Assembly: GCA_937901105.1 (NCBI GenBank)
Contig: CALCHD010000108.1
Coordinates: 1 to 14,412 of the forward strand
DNA: 14,412 bases
Direction: 5' to 3'
DNA from: an uncultured Bacteroidales bacterium
GTDB taxonomy: Bacteria > Bacteroidota > Bacteroidia > Bacteroidales > UBA932
Within the stretch, counting starts at the first letter, position 1; every line of letters begins with the position of its first letter. A program made the translations under genes and the position numbers. Shown here piece by piece: positions 6,874 to 14,412 of this stretch. Under the pieces are notes generated by a model that was given only the letters and a program-made list of their open reading frames with translations, ran no database searches and had not been told where the DNA came from.

Positions 6874-9822
6874 ATGAACCGGCTCCCGGCATTTTCCGTA
6901 ATACTTGTTTTTGCTGTACTTACAATAGTAGGTGCTGGGATGCTTCCGTTGTTGAGTCTGCAGTATTCACCTTCAACAAAGGAGGGTGAGCTGAATGTTC
7001 TTTATAGTTGGGATGGAGCATCGGCCAGACTTATAGAAGGAGAAGTTACCTCCAAGCTTGAGGGACTTATTGCTTCTGTGAGCGGTATAAAGCAGGTCTC
7101 TTCAATTACAAGAAAAGGATACGGCTCAATTGAGGTTGTCCTTAAGGATAAAAGGATGATGGAGCAGATAAGGTTTGAGATAGCATCTTTAATAAGGCAG
7201 ACTTATGACAAACTCCCCCAAGGGGTTTCATATCCCGATATATCTGTGACAAGTGGAGGTGGCAATGTGTCTCCAGTTATTACGTATACTGTAAATTCCC
7301 AGCTCCCAACCCAAAAGATTGAGCAGTATGTGCAAGATAATATCCTTAAAGAACTTGCTCTGGTGGAGGGCGTGAGCTCTGTAGAGCTGTCGGGAGCAAC
7401 ACCGTTTTATCAAGAGCTGAAGTTTGATCCTGCCAGGTTGGTGGCTCAAGGAATAACAATTGATGAACTGGTACAGGCAGTCAGTAATTGTGTTTCAGGC
7501 TATAAACTTGTTGGAAGTGTAGATGGAACAGGAATCCTGCTTACGAATGATTTAGTGGAAGAGGGGCTGGAGGCAATACCGGTGAAAAATATAGGTGGAA
7601 GGGTGATTTTTGTTGGAGATGTTTGTACTTTAGAGTACAAGGAAGGTCAGCCAAGCAGGTATTATAGACTAAATGGTCTCAATACAATAAACATTGCTAT
7701 TTACCCGCAAAATGGAGCTAATGCGGTAATTGTATGCAATGATGTAAAGAGTAAGATGGAGAAGTTGAAGGAAAACTTTCCCAATAATTTTTCTGCACTC
7801 GTTGTTAGCGATATTTCTGTTGAGATAAAAAGGGAGATAAACAAGATAGTGCGTCGTACCGTACTCTCTCTTGCTATTTTGTTGCTTTTTGTATATATGG
7901 TAAGCCGCAGTGTAAAATACTTGCTGATTATAGCTGGATCGTTAGTGGCAAATATTTTTATCTCGTTTATTTTTTATGTGTTGTTAGGAATAGATATCCA
8001 TATATATACCATGGCTGGCATTACCACATCTTTTGGAATAGTTATAGATACATCCATAATAATGCTTGCCCATTATAGTTACTGGCGCAACAGAAAAGTA
8101 TTTCTGGCAATTCTTGCGGCATTGTTTACGAGTATCGGTTCTCTTGCGGTAATATTTCTGCTTCCGCTGGAGCAACAGTTGGTTTTACGTGATTTTGCGG
8201 CAGTTATAATGGTAAATCTTTCAATATCTTTACTTATTGCATTGCTGCTTATTCCGGCGTTGGTTGATGAATTTCAGGTAATATCAGAACGTAAGGGGAG
8301 AAAAGTTGGAAAGGTAAGAAGAGTCGTGAAATTCAATGCTTTATATGGTAGATACATTATCTTTGTACGTAAGTGGAGATGGATTATAGTAGCGCTTCTT
8401 GTAATAGCCTTCGGCTTATCGTACAGCTATTTCAAAGAAAACGTTTCTGGAAGTTTCTACAGGTCGTTGAATCGTCCCAATTTGTATATAATGGCATCTT
8501 TGCCTCAAGGATGTACTATTTATCAATTGAATGAGATAGTCATGTATATGGAGAACTATCTTTCTAAATTTGAAGAGATAGAAATGTTCTGTACTTCTAT
8601 AACTGGTTCCGGTGGGGCAGAAATTGTGGTTTATTTTAAGGAAGGAGTAGCGTATACGAACTTCCCATTGGCGCTAAAAGAGGAAATCATATCAAAGGCT
8701 GTGGATTATGGAGGAGCAAACTGGAGTGTGTTTGGCATAGATGAACGAGGATTTAGCAATACCGTTGGTGGGGCACGAGCTATGAACGGAATAGTCATAA
8801 CAGGCCATAACTTTGACAAACTCTATGGATATTGCACGGAATTGGCCCGTTCCTTGGAAAATGATGAAAGGGTAAGAGATGTACATGTACGTTCTGGTAG
8901 TGGATGGAGTGGAAATGATAATGTTGAGTACTATATAGATTATAATGCTAATAGTATGGCTTTATATGATATGTCGGCGCAAGATGCTTTTACCTCACTT
9001 CAGCAGCAGCTTTGCAGAAAATATGCGGGAAACTGGTATAAAGATGGAGTAAGGAGTGATATTTATATCTCAAGTGACAATAAAGATGAGTTTGATGTGT
9101 GGAATCTTAAGAATGAGTATGTTGGGATAGGTGAAGTGAATGCAAGATTTTCACAAATAGGAACAATCTCCAAGAGAGAGCTTGGTATGGATATTTATAA
9201 GGAAAATCAGGAGTATAGCATGGCGGTAACATTTGATTATTTGGGACAGGTAAAGCGGGCTGAAAGATTAGTTGATGAAAAGGTTGAAATACTCAATGCT
9301 TCTGTGTTGCCTGTGGGATTTAAAGCCAAACCGCAAAGGATGCAATACAAATCATTAGAAGATACCAGAAATATATTTATGCTATTGCTGGTTGTTGCAA
9401 TAATTTATTTCATGTGCTCAATTCTTTTTGAATCACTTCTTATGCCACTGGCTATCATTGGTCTCATTCCTGTCTCTTTTATTGGAGTGTTCCTTGTTTT
9501 TGGTTTTAGCGGATGGAATTTTGATCAAGGCGGATATGCATCACTTATAATGATGAGCGGTCTGGTAGTTAATGCCGGAATATACATTTTGCATGAGTAC
9601 AGGGAAATGAAAGTTTATATCAGAGCCTTTAACCATAAGATAATTCCAATTTTTCTTACCGTGGTTTCAACAATATTGGGGTTGGTTCCATTTCTATTGG
9701 ATGGAACCAATGAGGTCTTCTGGTTTGCTTTTGCAGTTGGAACAATGAGCGGCCTGGTATTTTCGCTGTTTGCCTTAATCTTTATAATGCCTGTGTGGCT
9801 AAAGCCGGAAAGAAATAAATAG
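6874..9822 (+). CDS. RND efflux permease, second and divergent
   Basis: This 982-residue RND permease starts 3 bp after the stop of the first. It is a distant partner rather than a recent duplicate: it is shorter and its motifs differ. TM1 is at about 7-27, followed by LPLLSLQYSPSTKEGELNVLYSW, which matches the RND region after TM1. The first porter domain runs to about 325, TM2-6 cover about 330-466, TM7 about 502-520, the second porter domain runs to about 830, and TM8-12 to about 976. The proton-relay region is unusual. TM4 reads GIVIDTSIIMLAHY, with Asp392 alone and Thr393 in the second acidic position. TM10 reads GLVVNAGIYILHEY, with Asn900 at the usual Lys or Asn position and Ala901 where the first permease has Asp. 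TM11 has Lys922 and Thr929. The signature is weaker than in the first permease, but the membrane layout is clear. It most likely forms a heteromeric pump with the first permease, as in MdtBC. Separate homotrimers are the alternative. Confidence 0.88.
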   Translation: MNRLPAFSVILVFAVLTIVGAGMLPLLSLQYSPSTKEGELNVLYSWDGASARLIEGEVTSKLEGLIASVSGIKQVSSITRKGYGSIEVVLKDKRMMEQIRFEIASLIRQTYDKLPQGVSYPDISVTSGGGNVSPVITYTVNSQLPTQKIEQYVQDNILKELALVEGVSSVELSGATPFYQELKFDPARLVAQGITIDELVQAVSNCVSGYKLVGSVDGTGILLTNDLVEEGLEAIPVKNIGGRVIFVGDVCTLEYKEGQPSRYYRLNGLNTINIAIYPQNGANAVIVCNDVKSKMEKLKENFPNNFSALVVSDISVEIKREINKIVRRTVLSLAILLLFVYMVSRSVKYLLIIAGSLVANIFISFIFYVLLGIDIHIYTMAGITTSFGIVIDTSIIMLAHYSYWRNRKVFLAILAALFTSIGSLAVIFLLPLEQQLVLRDFAAVIMVNLSISLLIALLLIPALVDEFQVISERKGRKVGKVRRVVKFNALYGRYIIFVRKWRWIIVALLVIAFGLSYSYFKENVSGSFYRSLNRPNLYIMASLPQGCTIYQLNEIVMYMENYLSKFEEIEMFCTSITGSGGAEIVVYFKEGVAYTNFPLALKEEIISKAVDYGGANWSVFGIDERGFSNTVGGARAMNGIVITGHNFDKLYGYCTELARSLENDERVRDVHVRSGSGWSGNDNVEYYIDYNANSMALYDMSAQDAFTSLQQQLCRKYAGNWYKDGVRSDIYISSDNKDEFDVWNLKNEYVGIGEVNARFSQIGTISKRELGMDIYKENQEYSMAVTFDYLGQVKRAERLVDEKVEILNASVLPVGFKAKPQRMQYKSLEDTRNIFMLLLVVAIIYFMCSILFESLLMPLAIIGLIPVSFIGVFLVFGFSGWNFDQGGYASLIMMSGLVVNAGIYILHEYREMKVYIRAFNHKIIPIFLTVVSTILGLVPFLLDGTNEVFWFAFAVGTMSGLVFSLFALIFIMPVWLKPERNK

Positions 9823-9838
9823 TTAGTATCTTTACGGC

Positions 9839-10567
9839 ATGAAAAGACTTTTGATTGCTGTATATATATTGTGTCTGCTGCCGTTGCAGCTGGGGGCGCA
9901 GGAGGTTATAGGGGCGGCGTTTCCTACAAAGGAGTTCCTGTTGGGCAAGACACATTTTGAGAAGGATACCAATTTTGTGGAGATTGATCCGGCGTATACT
10001 GTTCTACGCAGACCCAATAATTTTATTCAGAAGAGGACACTTGAGGCATTCATCAAGATGAGGGAGGCGGCCCTGAAGGATGGGGTAAAGCTTACCGCAA
10101 CTTCCGCTTCACGCAATTTTTGGGTACAGAGGTATATCTGGGAGCAGAAGTGGAAGAAAAGCACTGTGGTTGCCGGAGCCGCCAGAGCCAGGAGCATCCT
10201 GCAGTACAACTCCATGTGCGGCACTTCCCGCCACCATTGGGGAACAGAACTGGACTTCAACTCACCCAAACTTTCCTACTGGAATACTCCCGACGGCATA
10301 AAGACCTACAAATGGCTGTGTGAAAATGCCCACAAGTTCGGATTCTATCAGCCTTATACCGCAAAGGGGCCTGGCATGCGAGAGCATGGCTACAATGAGG
10401 AGAAATGGCACTGGAGTTATTTTCCGCTTGCTTCTGTTTATACTCAAAAATATCGTGAGATTATTACTGTAGAGGATATTAAAGGATTCCTTGGAGAGAA
10501 ATATGTTTCTGAGCTCAAGGTGATTGAGCATTATGTCCTGGGGGTGGCCATATCTCCGGAAGTTTGA
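9839..10567 (+). CDS. M15-family (VanY-like) zinc D-Ala-D-Ala carboxypeptidase, secreted
   Basis: This 242-residue exported metallopeptidase probably trims peptidoglycan stem peptides in the periplasm. It has a signal peptide with a likely cleavage after L-G-A (residue 20). The M15 active-site signature is complete: substrate-binding Arg in SASRNF (R92), the zinc motif SRHHWGTELDF with His132 and Asp139, and EEKWHWSY with catalytic Glu188 and zinc ligand His191. Length fits a single-domain VanY-like enzyme. The start is ATG 9839, 16 bp after the second permease, so it may belong to the efflux transcript. GC changes sharply within it, from 60% in 10141-10200 to 32% in 10441-10500. A probable terminator overlaps its last codons. 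Whether it removes D-Ala or acts as an endopeptidase on cross-links cannot be told from the sequence. There are no van regulators or ligases nearby, so glycopeptide resistance is not implied. Confidence 0.88.
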   Translation: MKRLLIAVYILCLLPLQLGAQEVIGAAFPTKEFLLGKTHFEKDTNFVEIDPAYTVLRRPNNFIQKRTLEAFIKMREAALKDGVKLTATSASRNFWVQRYIWEQKWKKSTVVAGAARARSILQYNSMCGTSRHHWGTELDFNSPKLSYWNTPDGIKTYKWLCENAHKFGFYQPYTAKGPGMREHGYNEEKWHWSYFPLASVYTQKYREIITVEDIKGFLGEKYVSELKVIEHYVLGVAISPEV

Positions 10568-10586
10568 TTCTGGGCCACCTTTTGTT
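10543..10586 (+). terminator. Probable intrinsic terminator at the end of the efflux/M15 unit
   Basis: GGTGGCC (10543-10549) pairs perfectly with GGCCACC (10573-10579), leaving a 23-base loop that can add a short ATC/GAT pairing. TTTTGTT (10580-10586) follows directly. The left arm lies in the last codons of the M15 gene. The 7-bp GC-rich stem plus T-run fits a rho-independent terminator, although the loop is long and the T-run is interrupted by one G. It separates the upstream unit from the OPT operon. Confidence 0.55.
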
Positions 10587-10593
10587 ATATTTG
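10563..10593 (+). promoter_or_regulatory. Bacteroidota primary-sigma promoter for the OPT-ZIP-pepT operon
   Basis: TTTG (10563-10566), a 19-bp spacer and TATATTTG (10586-10593) match the Bacteroides consensus TTTG, about 19-20 bp, TAnnTTTG. Transcription should begin near 10600, giving a leader of about 25 bases before ATG 10624. The leader is AT-rich with no Shine-Dalgarno site, which is normal in this phylum. The -33 element lies in the loop of the terminator hairpin described above, and the spacer contains its right arm. Confidence 0.75.
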
Positions 10594-10623
10594 CGTTTGC
10601 GAAATCAATTAAAACTTAATTAT

Positions 10624-12615
10624 ATGGAAAATACTGAAATCAAGACAACCGGTTTGCCGGAGAATGCGGCAAGGGAGTTGAAGCCGGGGGAGAAGTATGA
10701 GCCGATACTTTCTCCAATGAAGGTTTATCCCGAGGTGAATGCGTGGAGCGTTTCTCTGGGATTGGTAATGACAATCATTTTCTCTGCTGCTGCGGCATAC
10801 CTTGGACTTAAGGTGGGCCAGGTGTTTGAGGCTGCAATTCCTATTGCAATCATTGCAGTAGGATTGTCGGGAGCATTGAAGAGAAAGAATGCTTTGGGTG
10901 AGAATGTGATCATCCAGTCAATTGGTGCATGTTCGGGTGCCATTGTGGCAGGTGCCATCTTTACCCTTCCTGCACTTTATATCCTTCAGGCAAAGTATCC
11001 TGAGCTTACCGTGGATTTCTTTAAGGTGTTCATGAGCTCGTTGCTTGGCGGTGTGTTGGGCATTTTGTTCCTTATTCCGTTCAGAAAGTATTTTGTGAGC
11101 GACATGCACGGAAAGTATCCTTTCCCTGAGGCTACTGCAACCACTCAGGTGCTTGTAAGCGGCGAGACAGGCGGAAACGGTGCAAAGCTTCTTTTGGTGA
11201 GCGGACTTATTGGCGGCCTTTATGATTTTATAGTTTCTACTTTTGGCTGGTGGGCAGAGACATTCACCTCCAGAGTGCTTCCTTTTGGTGCAGCCCTTGC
11301 AGACAAGGCCAAGGTTGTGTTCAAGCTGAATGTGGGTGCTGCAGTGCTTGGATTGGGCTATATCATTGGATTGAAGTATGCTTTCATCATCTGCTGCGGT
11401 TCGTTCCTTGTATGGTTTTTCATTGTTCCTGTGCTTAACCTTTGTTTTGGCGCAGAGGGAGTTACCATTATGGGAACAGAGTTTGCCAACATGAGTACAA
11501 TGAGTGCAGAAGCAATTTTCTCAAATTATGCGCGCCATATCGGTATTGGAGGCATTGCTGCTGCTGGTGTGATTGGCATCATCAAATCGTCGGGAATAAT
11601 AAAGAGTGCATTTGGCCTTGCAGTGCAGGAGTTTGGCGGCAAGAAGGGTGATGCGGCAAAGACTGTGAGAACCCAGAAAGACATTTCAATGAAGATTGTG
11701 GTGTTTGGTATCCTCATTACTTTGGCGGTTACATTCCTGTTCTTCCAGATGGGTGTGGTTTCCAATCTTAAGCATGCAATTATTGCGCTTCTTACTGTTG
11801 GCATTATTGCATTCCTGTTTACTACAGTGGCTGCAAATGCAATTGCAATTGTAGGTACTAACCCAGTGAGCGGCATGACCCTTATGACTCTTATCCTTGG
11901 CTCTGTGATTCTTGTTGCAAGCGGACTTACAGGTACTGCAGGTATGACAGCTGCCCTTATCATTGGCGGTGTTGTTTGTACTGCACTTTCAGTTTCGGGT
12001 GCGTTCATTACAGACCTTAAGATAGGTTACTGGATTGGTACTACCCCTGCGAAACAGGAGAGCTGGAAATTCTTGGGTACACTTGTGGCTGCTGCTACTG
12101 TTGGCGGTGTTATGATGGTGCTTAATGATACTTACGGATTTACAGGCCCGGATGCCCTTGTGGCTCCTCAGGCCAATGCAATGGCTGCAGTTATTGAGCC
12201 TTTGATGAGCGGCGGAAATGCACCTTGGTTCCTTTACGGTGTGGGTGCTGTTCTTGCAATTGTACTTAATGCATTCAAAGTTCCAGCATTGGCATTTGCA
12301 CTTGGTATGTTCATTCCGCTTGAACTTAACTTGCCTTTGCTTGTTGGTGGCGGTATAGCATGGTTTGTTGGCAGCAGAAGCAAGGATGAGAATGTGAACA
12401 AGGCCAGAGTTGACAAAGGCACCCTTCTTGCCAGCGGTTTCATTGCCGGTGGTGCTTTGATGGGTGTTGTGAGCGCTATCATGAGATTCTGCGGCGTAAA
12501 CATTATGGCTGCAGAGTGGATGGAGAGCGCAGGTGCACAGTATGTGGCTATCTTGGCTTATGTTGCCATTGTGGCTTACCTGATTTATGCTTCAATGAAA
12601 GAGGACAAGAAATAA
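10624..12615 (+). CDS. OPT-family oligopeptide transporter
   Basis: This 663-residue, strongly hydrophobic inner-membrane protein should import small peptides with protons. The prokaryotic OPT subfamily motifs appear in order: LGENVIIQSIGACSGAIVAG (about 91-110), KYPFPEATATTQVL (164-177), GTNPVSGMT (411-419), and DLKIGYWIGTTPAKQ (464-478). The length is normal for bacterial members (about 600-700). I chose ATG 10624. The frame stays open upstream to a TTG at 10564 that would overlap the M15 gene, but the promoter at 10563-10593 makes that start implausible. Codon use is strongly biased (many CTT, GCA, GGC and GTG codons, few TTA or CTA), which suggests good expression. The pair with peptidase T, 0.9 kb downstream, supports peptides as the substrate. 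Some OPT relatives carry metal-chelate or siderophore substrates, so that alternative remains. Confidence 0.9.
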   Translation: MENTEIKTTGLPENAARELKPGEKYEPILSPMKVYPEVNAWSVSLGLVMTIIFSAAAAYLGLKVGQVFEAAIPIAIIAVGLSGALKRKNALGENVIIQSIGACSGAIVAGAIFTLPALYILQAKYPELTVDFFKVFMSSLLGGVLGILFLIPFRKYFVSDMHGKYPFPEATATTQVLVSGETGGNGAKLLLVSGLIGGLYDFIVSTFGWWAETFTSRVLPFGAALADKAKVVFKLNVGAAVLGLGYIIGLKYAFIICCGSFLVWFFIVPVLNLCFGAEGVTIMGTEFANMSTMSAEAIFSNYARHIGIGGIAAAGVIGIIKSSGIIKSAFGLAVQEFGGKKGDAAKTVRTQKDISMKIVVFGILITLAVTFLFFQMGVVSNLKHAIIALLTVGIIAFLFTTVAANAIAIVGTNPVSGMTLMTLILGSVILVASGLTGTAGMTAALIIGGVVCTALSVSGAFITDLKIGYWIGTTPAKQESWKFLGTLVAAATVGGVMMVLNDTYGFTGPDALVAPQANAMAAVIEPLMSGGNAPWFLYGVGAVLAIVLNAFKVPALAFALGMFIPLELNLPLLVGGGIAWFVGSRSKDENVNKARVDKGTLLASGFIAGGALMGVVSAIMRFCGVNIMAAEWMESAGAQYVAILAYVAIVAYLIYASMKEDKK

Positions 12616-12621
12616 CATTAT

Positions 12622-13503
12622 ATGTTTGAAGGGAATTTCATAGCTGCATTGTTGCTTACACTGTGTGCCGGAATGGCTACCGGAGTGGGTGCGGTGATAA
12701 TTATGTTTGTGAAGAAGTTCAGCCCCAAGGTGCTTTGCGCCACGCTGGGCTTCTCCGCAGGGGTAATGATCCTCATCTCCCTTGTGGAGCTCTTCCAGGA
12801 GGCAAGGGTAGAGCTGGCATTGCAGTTTGGAGAGAAGCTGGGGCTGTTCTACGCATTCCTGGCGTTCTTTGGAGGCATGGCAATCATTGCCCTCATAGAC
12901 AACCTGGTTCCAAAGGAGAGCAACCCCCACGAGGTGAACTCCATGACCATACAGGTGCATGAGGAGGCAGTGGGGCAGCACAAGGCAGTATTGTCATTTG
13001 GAGAGGAGGAGCCTGTTGAGGTTTCTCATCCCGACAAAAGCGGGAAAAAGGAGGGGAAGCTTCTCCGTCTTGGCATCCTTTCTGCCCTGGTGATTGCGGT
13101 GCACAACTTTCCTGAAGGATTGGTAACCTTCATAAGTGCCATGGAGAATGTGGAGCTGGGTACAGGCATTGCATTTGCAATTTCCCTTCACAATATCCCG
13201 GAGGGCATTGCGGTTGCCATCCCTATATATTATGCTACCCAGAAGAGGGGAAAGGCGGTGAGGTTTGCAACGCTGTCGGGATTGGCAGAGCCTTTGGGGG
13301 GAGTGTTGGGATATATTGTCCTCAGGAGTGTCCTTACCCCTTCATTGCTGGCTTGTGTGCTGGCGGTGGTTGCAGGTATTATGGTGTACATCTCCCTTGA
13401 TGAGCTGCTCCCTACGGCAGAAAATTATGGTGAGCACCATGTTGCTATAATTGGAGTTATCTCCGGTATGGTGTTCATGAGTTTCGGATTACTTTTATTT
13501 TAA
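12622..13503 (+). CDS. zupT: ZIP-family metal transporter, ZupT-like
   Basis: This 293-residue, eight-helix inner-membrane protein probably imports zinc, possibly also iron or manganese. The binuclear ZIP metal site is clear: HNFPEG in TM4 (His161, Glu165), HNIPEG in TM5 (His190, Glu194), and GLAEPLGG in TM6 (Glu223). A TM7 SLDELLP motif also fits ZupT. The loop between TM3 and TM4 (about 98-147) is long and rich in His and Glu (His103, His113, His120, His136), as in many ZIP proteins, where such loops bind metal. The start is ATG 12622, 6 bp after the OPT stop, and peptidase T begins 5 bp after its own stop, so the three genes look like one operon. GC is 62% at 12721-12780 and 33% at 13441-13500. 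I see no Zur-type operator at the head of the operon. Substrate preference cannot be fixed from sequence alone. Confidence 0.88.
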   Translation: MFEGNFIAALLLTLCAGMATGVGAVIIMFVKKFSPKVLCATLGFSAGVMILISLVELFQEARVELALQFGEKLGLFYAFLAFFGGMAIIALIDNLVPKESNPHEVNSMTIQVHEEAVGQHKAVLSFGEEEPVEVSHPDKSGKKEGKLLRLGILSALVIAVHNFPEGLVTFISAMENVELGTGIAFAISLHNIPEGIAVAIPIYYATQKRGKAVRFATLSGLAEPLGGVLGYIVLRSVLTPSLLACVLAVVAGIMVYISLDELLPTAENYGEHHVAIIGVISGMVFMSFGLLLF

Positions 13504-13508
13504 CAGAT

Positions 13509-14412
13509 ATGGAAAAGATACTTGACAAATTTTTAAGATATGTGGCTGTTGAGACCACTTCAAATGATGCAAGTGATACCCAGCCAAGTTCTGAGTGCCA
13601 GCTCAACCTTTTGAGGATGTTGGCAGATGAGCTTAACGCAATGGGGGTGAAGGCGACTTTGGATGAGTGGGGCTATGTTATGGCAACCATCCCTTCTAAT
13701 ATTGATAAGGACGTTCCTGCGGTGGGATTCATTGCCCACGTGGATACTGCTCCCGATGCAAGCGGCAAGGATGTAAAACCTCAGATCATTGAGAACTACA
13801 ACGGTGAGGATATTGTCCTTAATGCTTCCCTTGGAATCAAATTGCCTGTAGCTGATTTTCCTGAGATCAGACAGTATGTTGGACAGACCATTGTCACTAC
13901 AGACGGAACCACCCTCTTGGGGGCCGACGATAAAGCCGGAGTTGCAGAGATTATGAGTGCAGTGGAGTACATTGTGGAGCATCCGGAGTTCAAGCATGGC
14001 GAGATTAAGATAGGTTTTACTCCCGACGAGGAGATTGGACGCGGCGTAGACAAGTTTGACGTTGAGAAATTTGGTGCAAAATATGCTTACACCATGGACG
14101 GCGGCCAGATTGGAGAGCTGGAGTACGAGAACTTCAACGCAGCAGGTGCAAAGATCCACATCCAGGGGAGAAATGTGCATCCGGGTTATGCAAAGGACAA
14201 GATGATCAATGCTATCATCATTGCTATGGAGCTTAACGGCATGCTTCCTGTGCAGCAGAGACCTGAGTTCACTACAGGTTATGAGGGATTCTTCCATGTG
14301 GTTGGAATCAATGGTGCAGTTGAGCAGGCTACTGTATCCTATATTATAAGAGACCATTCAATGGAGAAGTTTGAGCAGAAGAAGGCCCTTATGAAGGAAG
14401 TTGTGGCTTTCA
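13509..14412 (+). CDS. pepT: Peptidase T (aminotripeptidase), 3' end outside the window
   Basis: This M20B-family cytoplasmic zinc peptidase releases the N-terminal residue from tripeptides. The first 301 residues are present, and the usual length is about 405-410, so roughly 100 residues are missing beyond the edge. Conserved elements are in place: HVDT (His77 zinc ligand, Asp79), GADDKAG (bridging Asp140), PDEEIGRG (catalytic Glu174, zinc ligand Glu175), TMDGG (Asp197 zinc ligand), and the dimerisation/lid region with NVHPGYAKDKMINA. The last zinc ligand, a His near residue 379 in E. coli PepT, lies outside. The start ATG 13509 gives MEKILDKFLRYVAVETTSN, a close match to the family N-terminus. 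The gene follows the ZIP gene by 5 bp, behind the OPT transporter, so it probably degrades imported peptides. Confidence 0.93.
   Translation, partial: MEKILDKFLRYVAVETTSNDASDTQPSSECQLNLLRMLADELNAMGVKATLDEWGYVMATIPSNIDKDVPAVGFIAHVDTAPDASGKDVKPQIIENYNGEDIVLNASLGIKLPVADFPEIRQYVGQTIVTTDGTTLLGADDKAGVAEIMSAVEYIVEHPEFKHGEIKIGFTPDEEIGRGVDKFDVEKFGAKYAYTMDGGQIGELEYENFNAAGAKIHIQGRNVHPGYAKDKMINAIIIAMELNGMLPVQQRPEFTTGYEGFFHVVGINGAVEQATVSYIIRDHSMEKFEQKKALMKEVVAF

Noticed and set aside
8358..8365. TATCTTTG, a perfect -7 promoter element inside the second permease
   Set aside because: No TTTG or similar element lies about 19-20 bp upstream, and it is in the middle of a coding region with no start downstream.
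9827..9834. TATCTTTA just before the M15 gene, a possible -7 element
   Set aside because: There is no -33 element near 9804, and the start site would fall on the ATG itself. The 16-bp gap fits read-through from the permease gene better.
10607..10621. AATTAA-AAC-TTAATT inverted repeat just before the OPT start
   Set aside because: The stem is six A/T pairs only, too weak to call a regulatory hairpin. An AT-rich leader is normal before Bacteroidota start codons.
10564..10623. In-frame upstream extension of the OPT gene from TTG 10564
   Set aside because: It would overlap the M15 stop and translate the promoter and terminator region. ATG 10624 gives the expected family N-terminus.
11526..12008. 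160-codon open frame on the - strand
   Set aside because: It is antisense to the OPT gene, with Ala/Thr/Pro/Ile-rich nonsense composition mirroring the membrane helices.
13560..14357. 265-codon open frame on the - strand
   Set aside because: It lies wholly antisense to the clear peptidase T gene, matches no family I recognise, and has no signal or promoter. It is a shadow frame produced by the codon bias of pepT.

Overview
The window comes from a member of the Bacteroidota, most likely order Bacteroidales. The signs are a BF3164-type beta-propeller lipoprotein, a Bacteroides-type promoter (TTTG, 19 bp, TATATTTG), few Shine-Dalgarno sites, and very tight gene packing. All genes are on the + strand and no gap between genes exceeds 60 bp. 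I see no tRNA, rRNA, CRISPR array, insertion sequence or phage gene.

Region 1 (1-1225) is an AT-rich lipoprotein pair. It holds the last 44 codons of an upstream gene, probably a 6-bladed beta-propeller protein, and a complete BF3164-like lipoprotein whose start overlaps the upstream stop (ATGA).

Region 2 (1240-9822) is a complete tripartite RND efflux pump. It has a TolC-type outer membrane protein, a lipid-anchored periplasmic adaptor and two different RND permeases in tandem, with gaps or overlaps of only a few bases. Two non-identical permeases sharing one adaptor suggest a heteromeric inner-membrane pump. An M15 (VanY-like) zinc peptidase gene follows 16 bp later (9839-10567). A hairpin with a short T-run at its 3' end probably closes this transcription unit.

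Region 3 (10563-14412) starts with a well-formed promoter whose elements are interleaved with that hairpin. It drives an OPT-family oligopeptide transporter, a ZupT-like ZIP metal transporter and peptidase T, which is cut by the window end. The spacings of 6 and 5 bp suggest one operon. The set makes sense together: import of small peptides, import of zinc or related divalent metal, and a zinc-dependent tripeptidase.

Nothing here is clearly a new system. The most interesting points are the link between propeller lipoproteins and a two-permease RND pump, the divergent proton-relay residues of the two permeases, the terminator/promoter interleave at 10543-10593, the peptide/zinc/peptidase operon, and sharp GC-rich cores inside three unrelated genes. 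GC values quoted are hand counts of 60-base lines.
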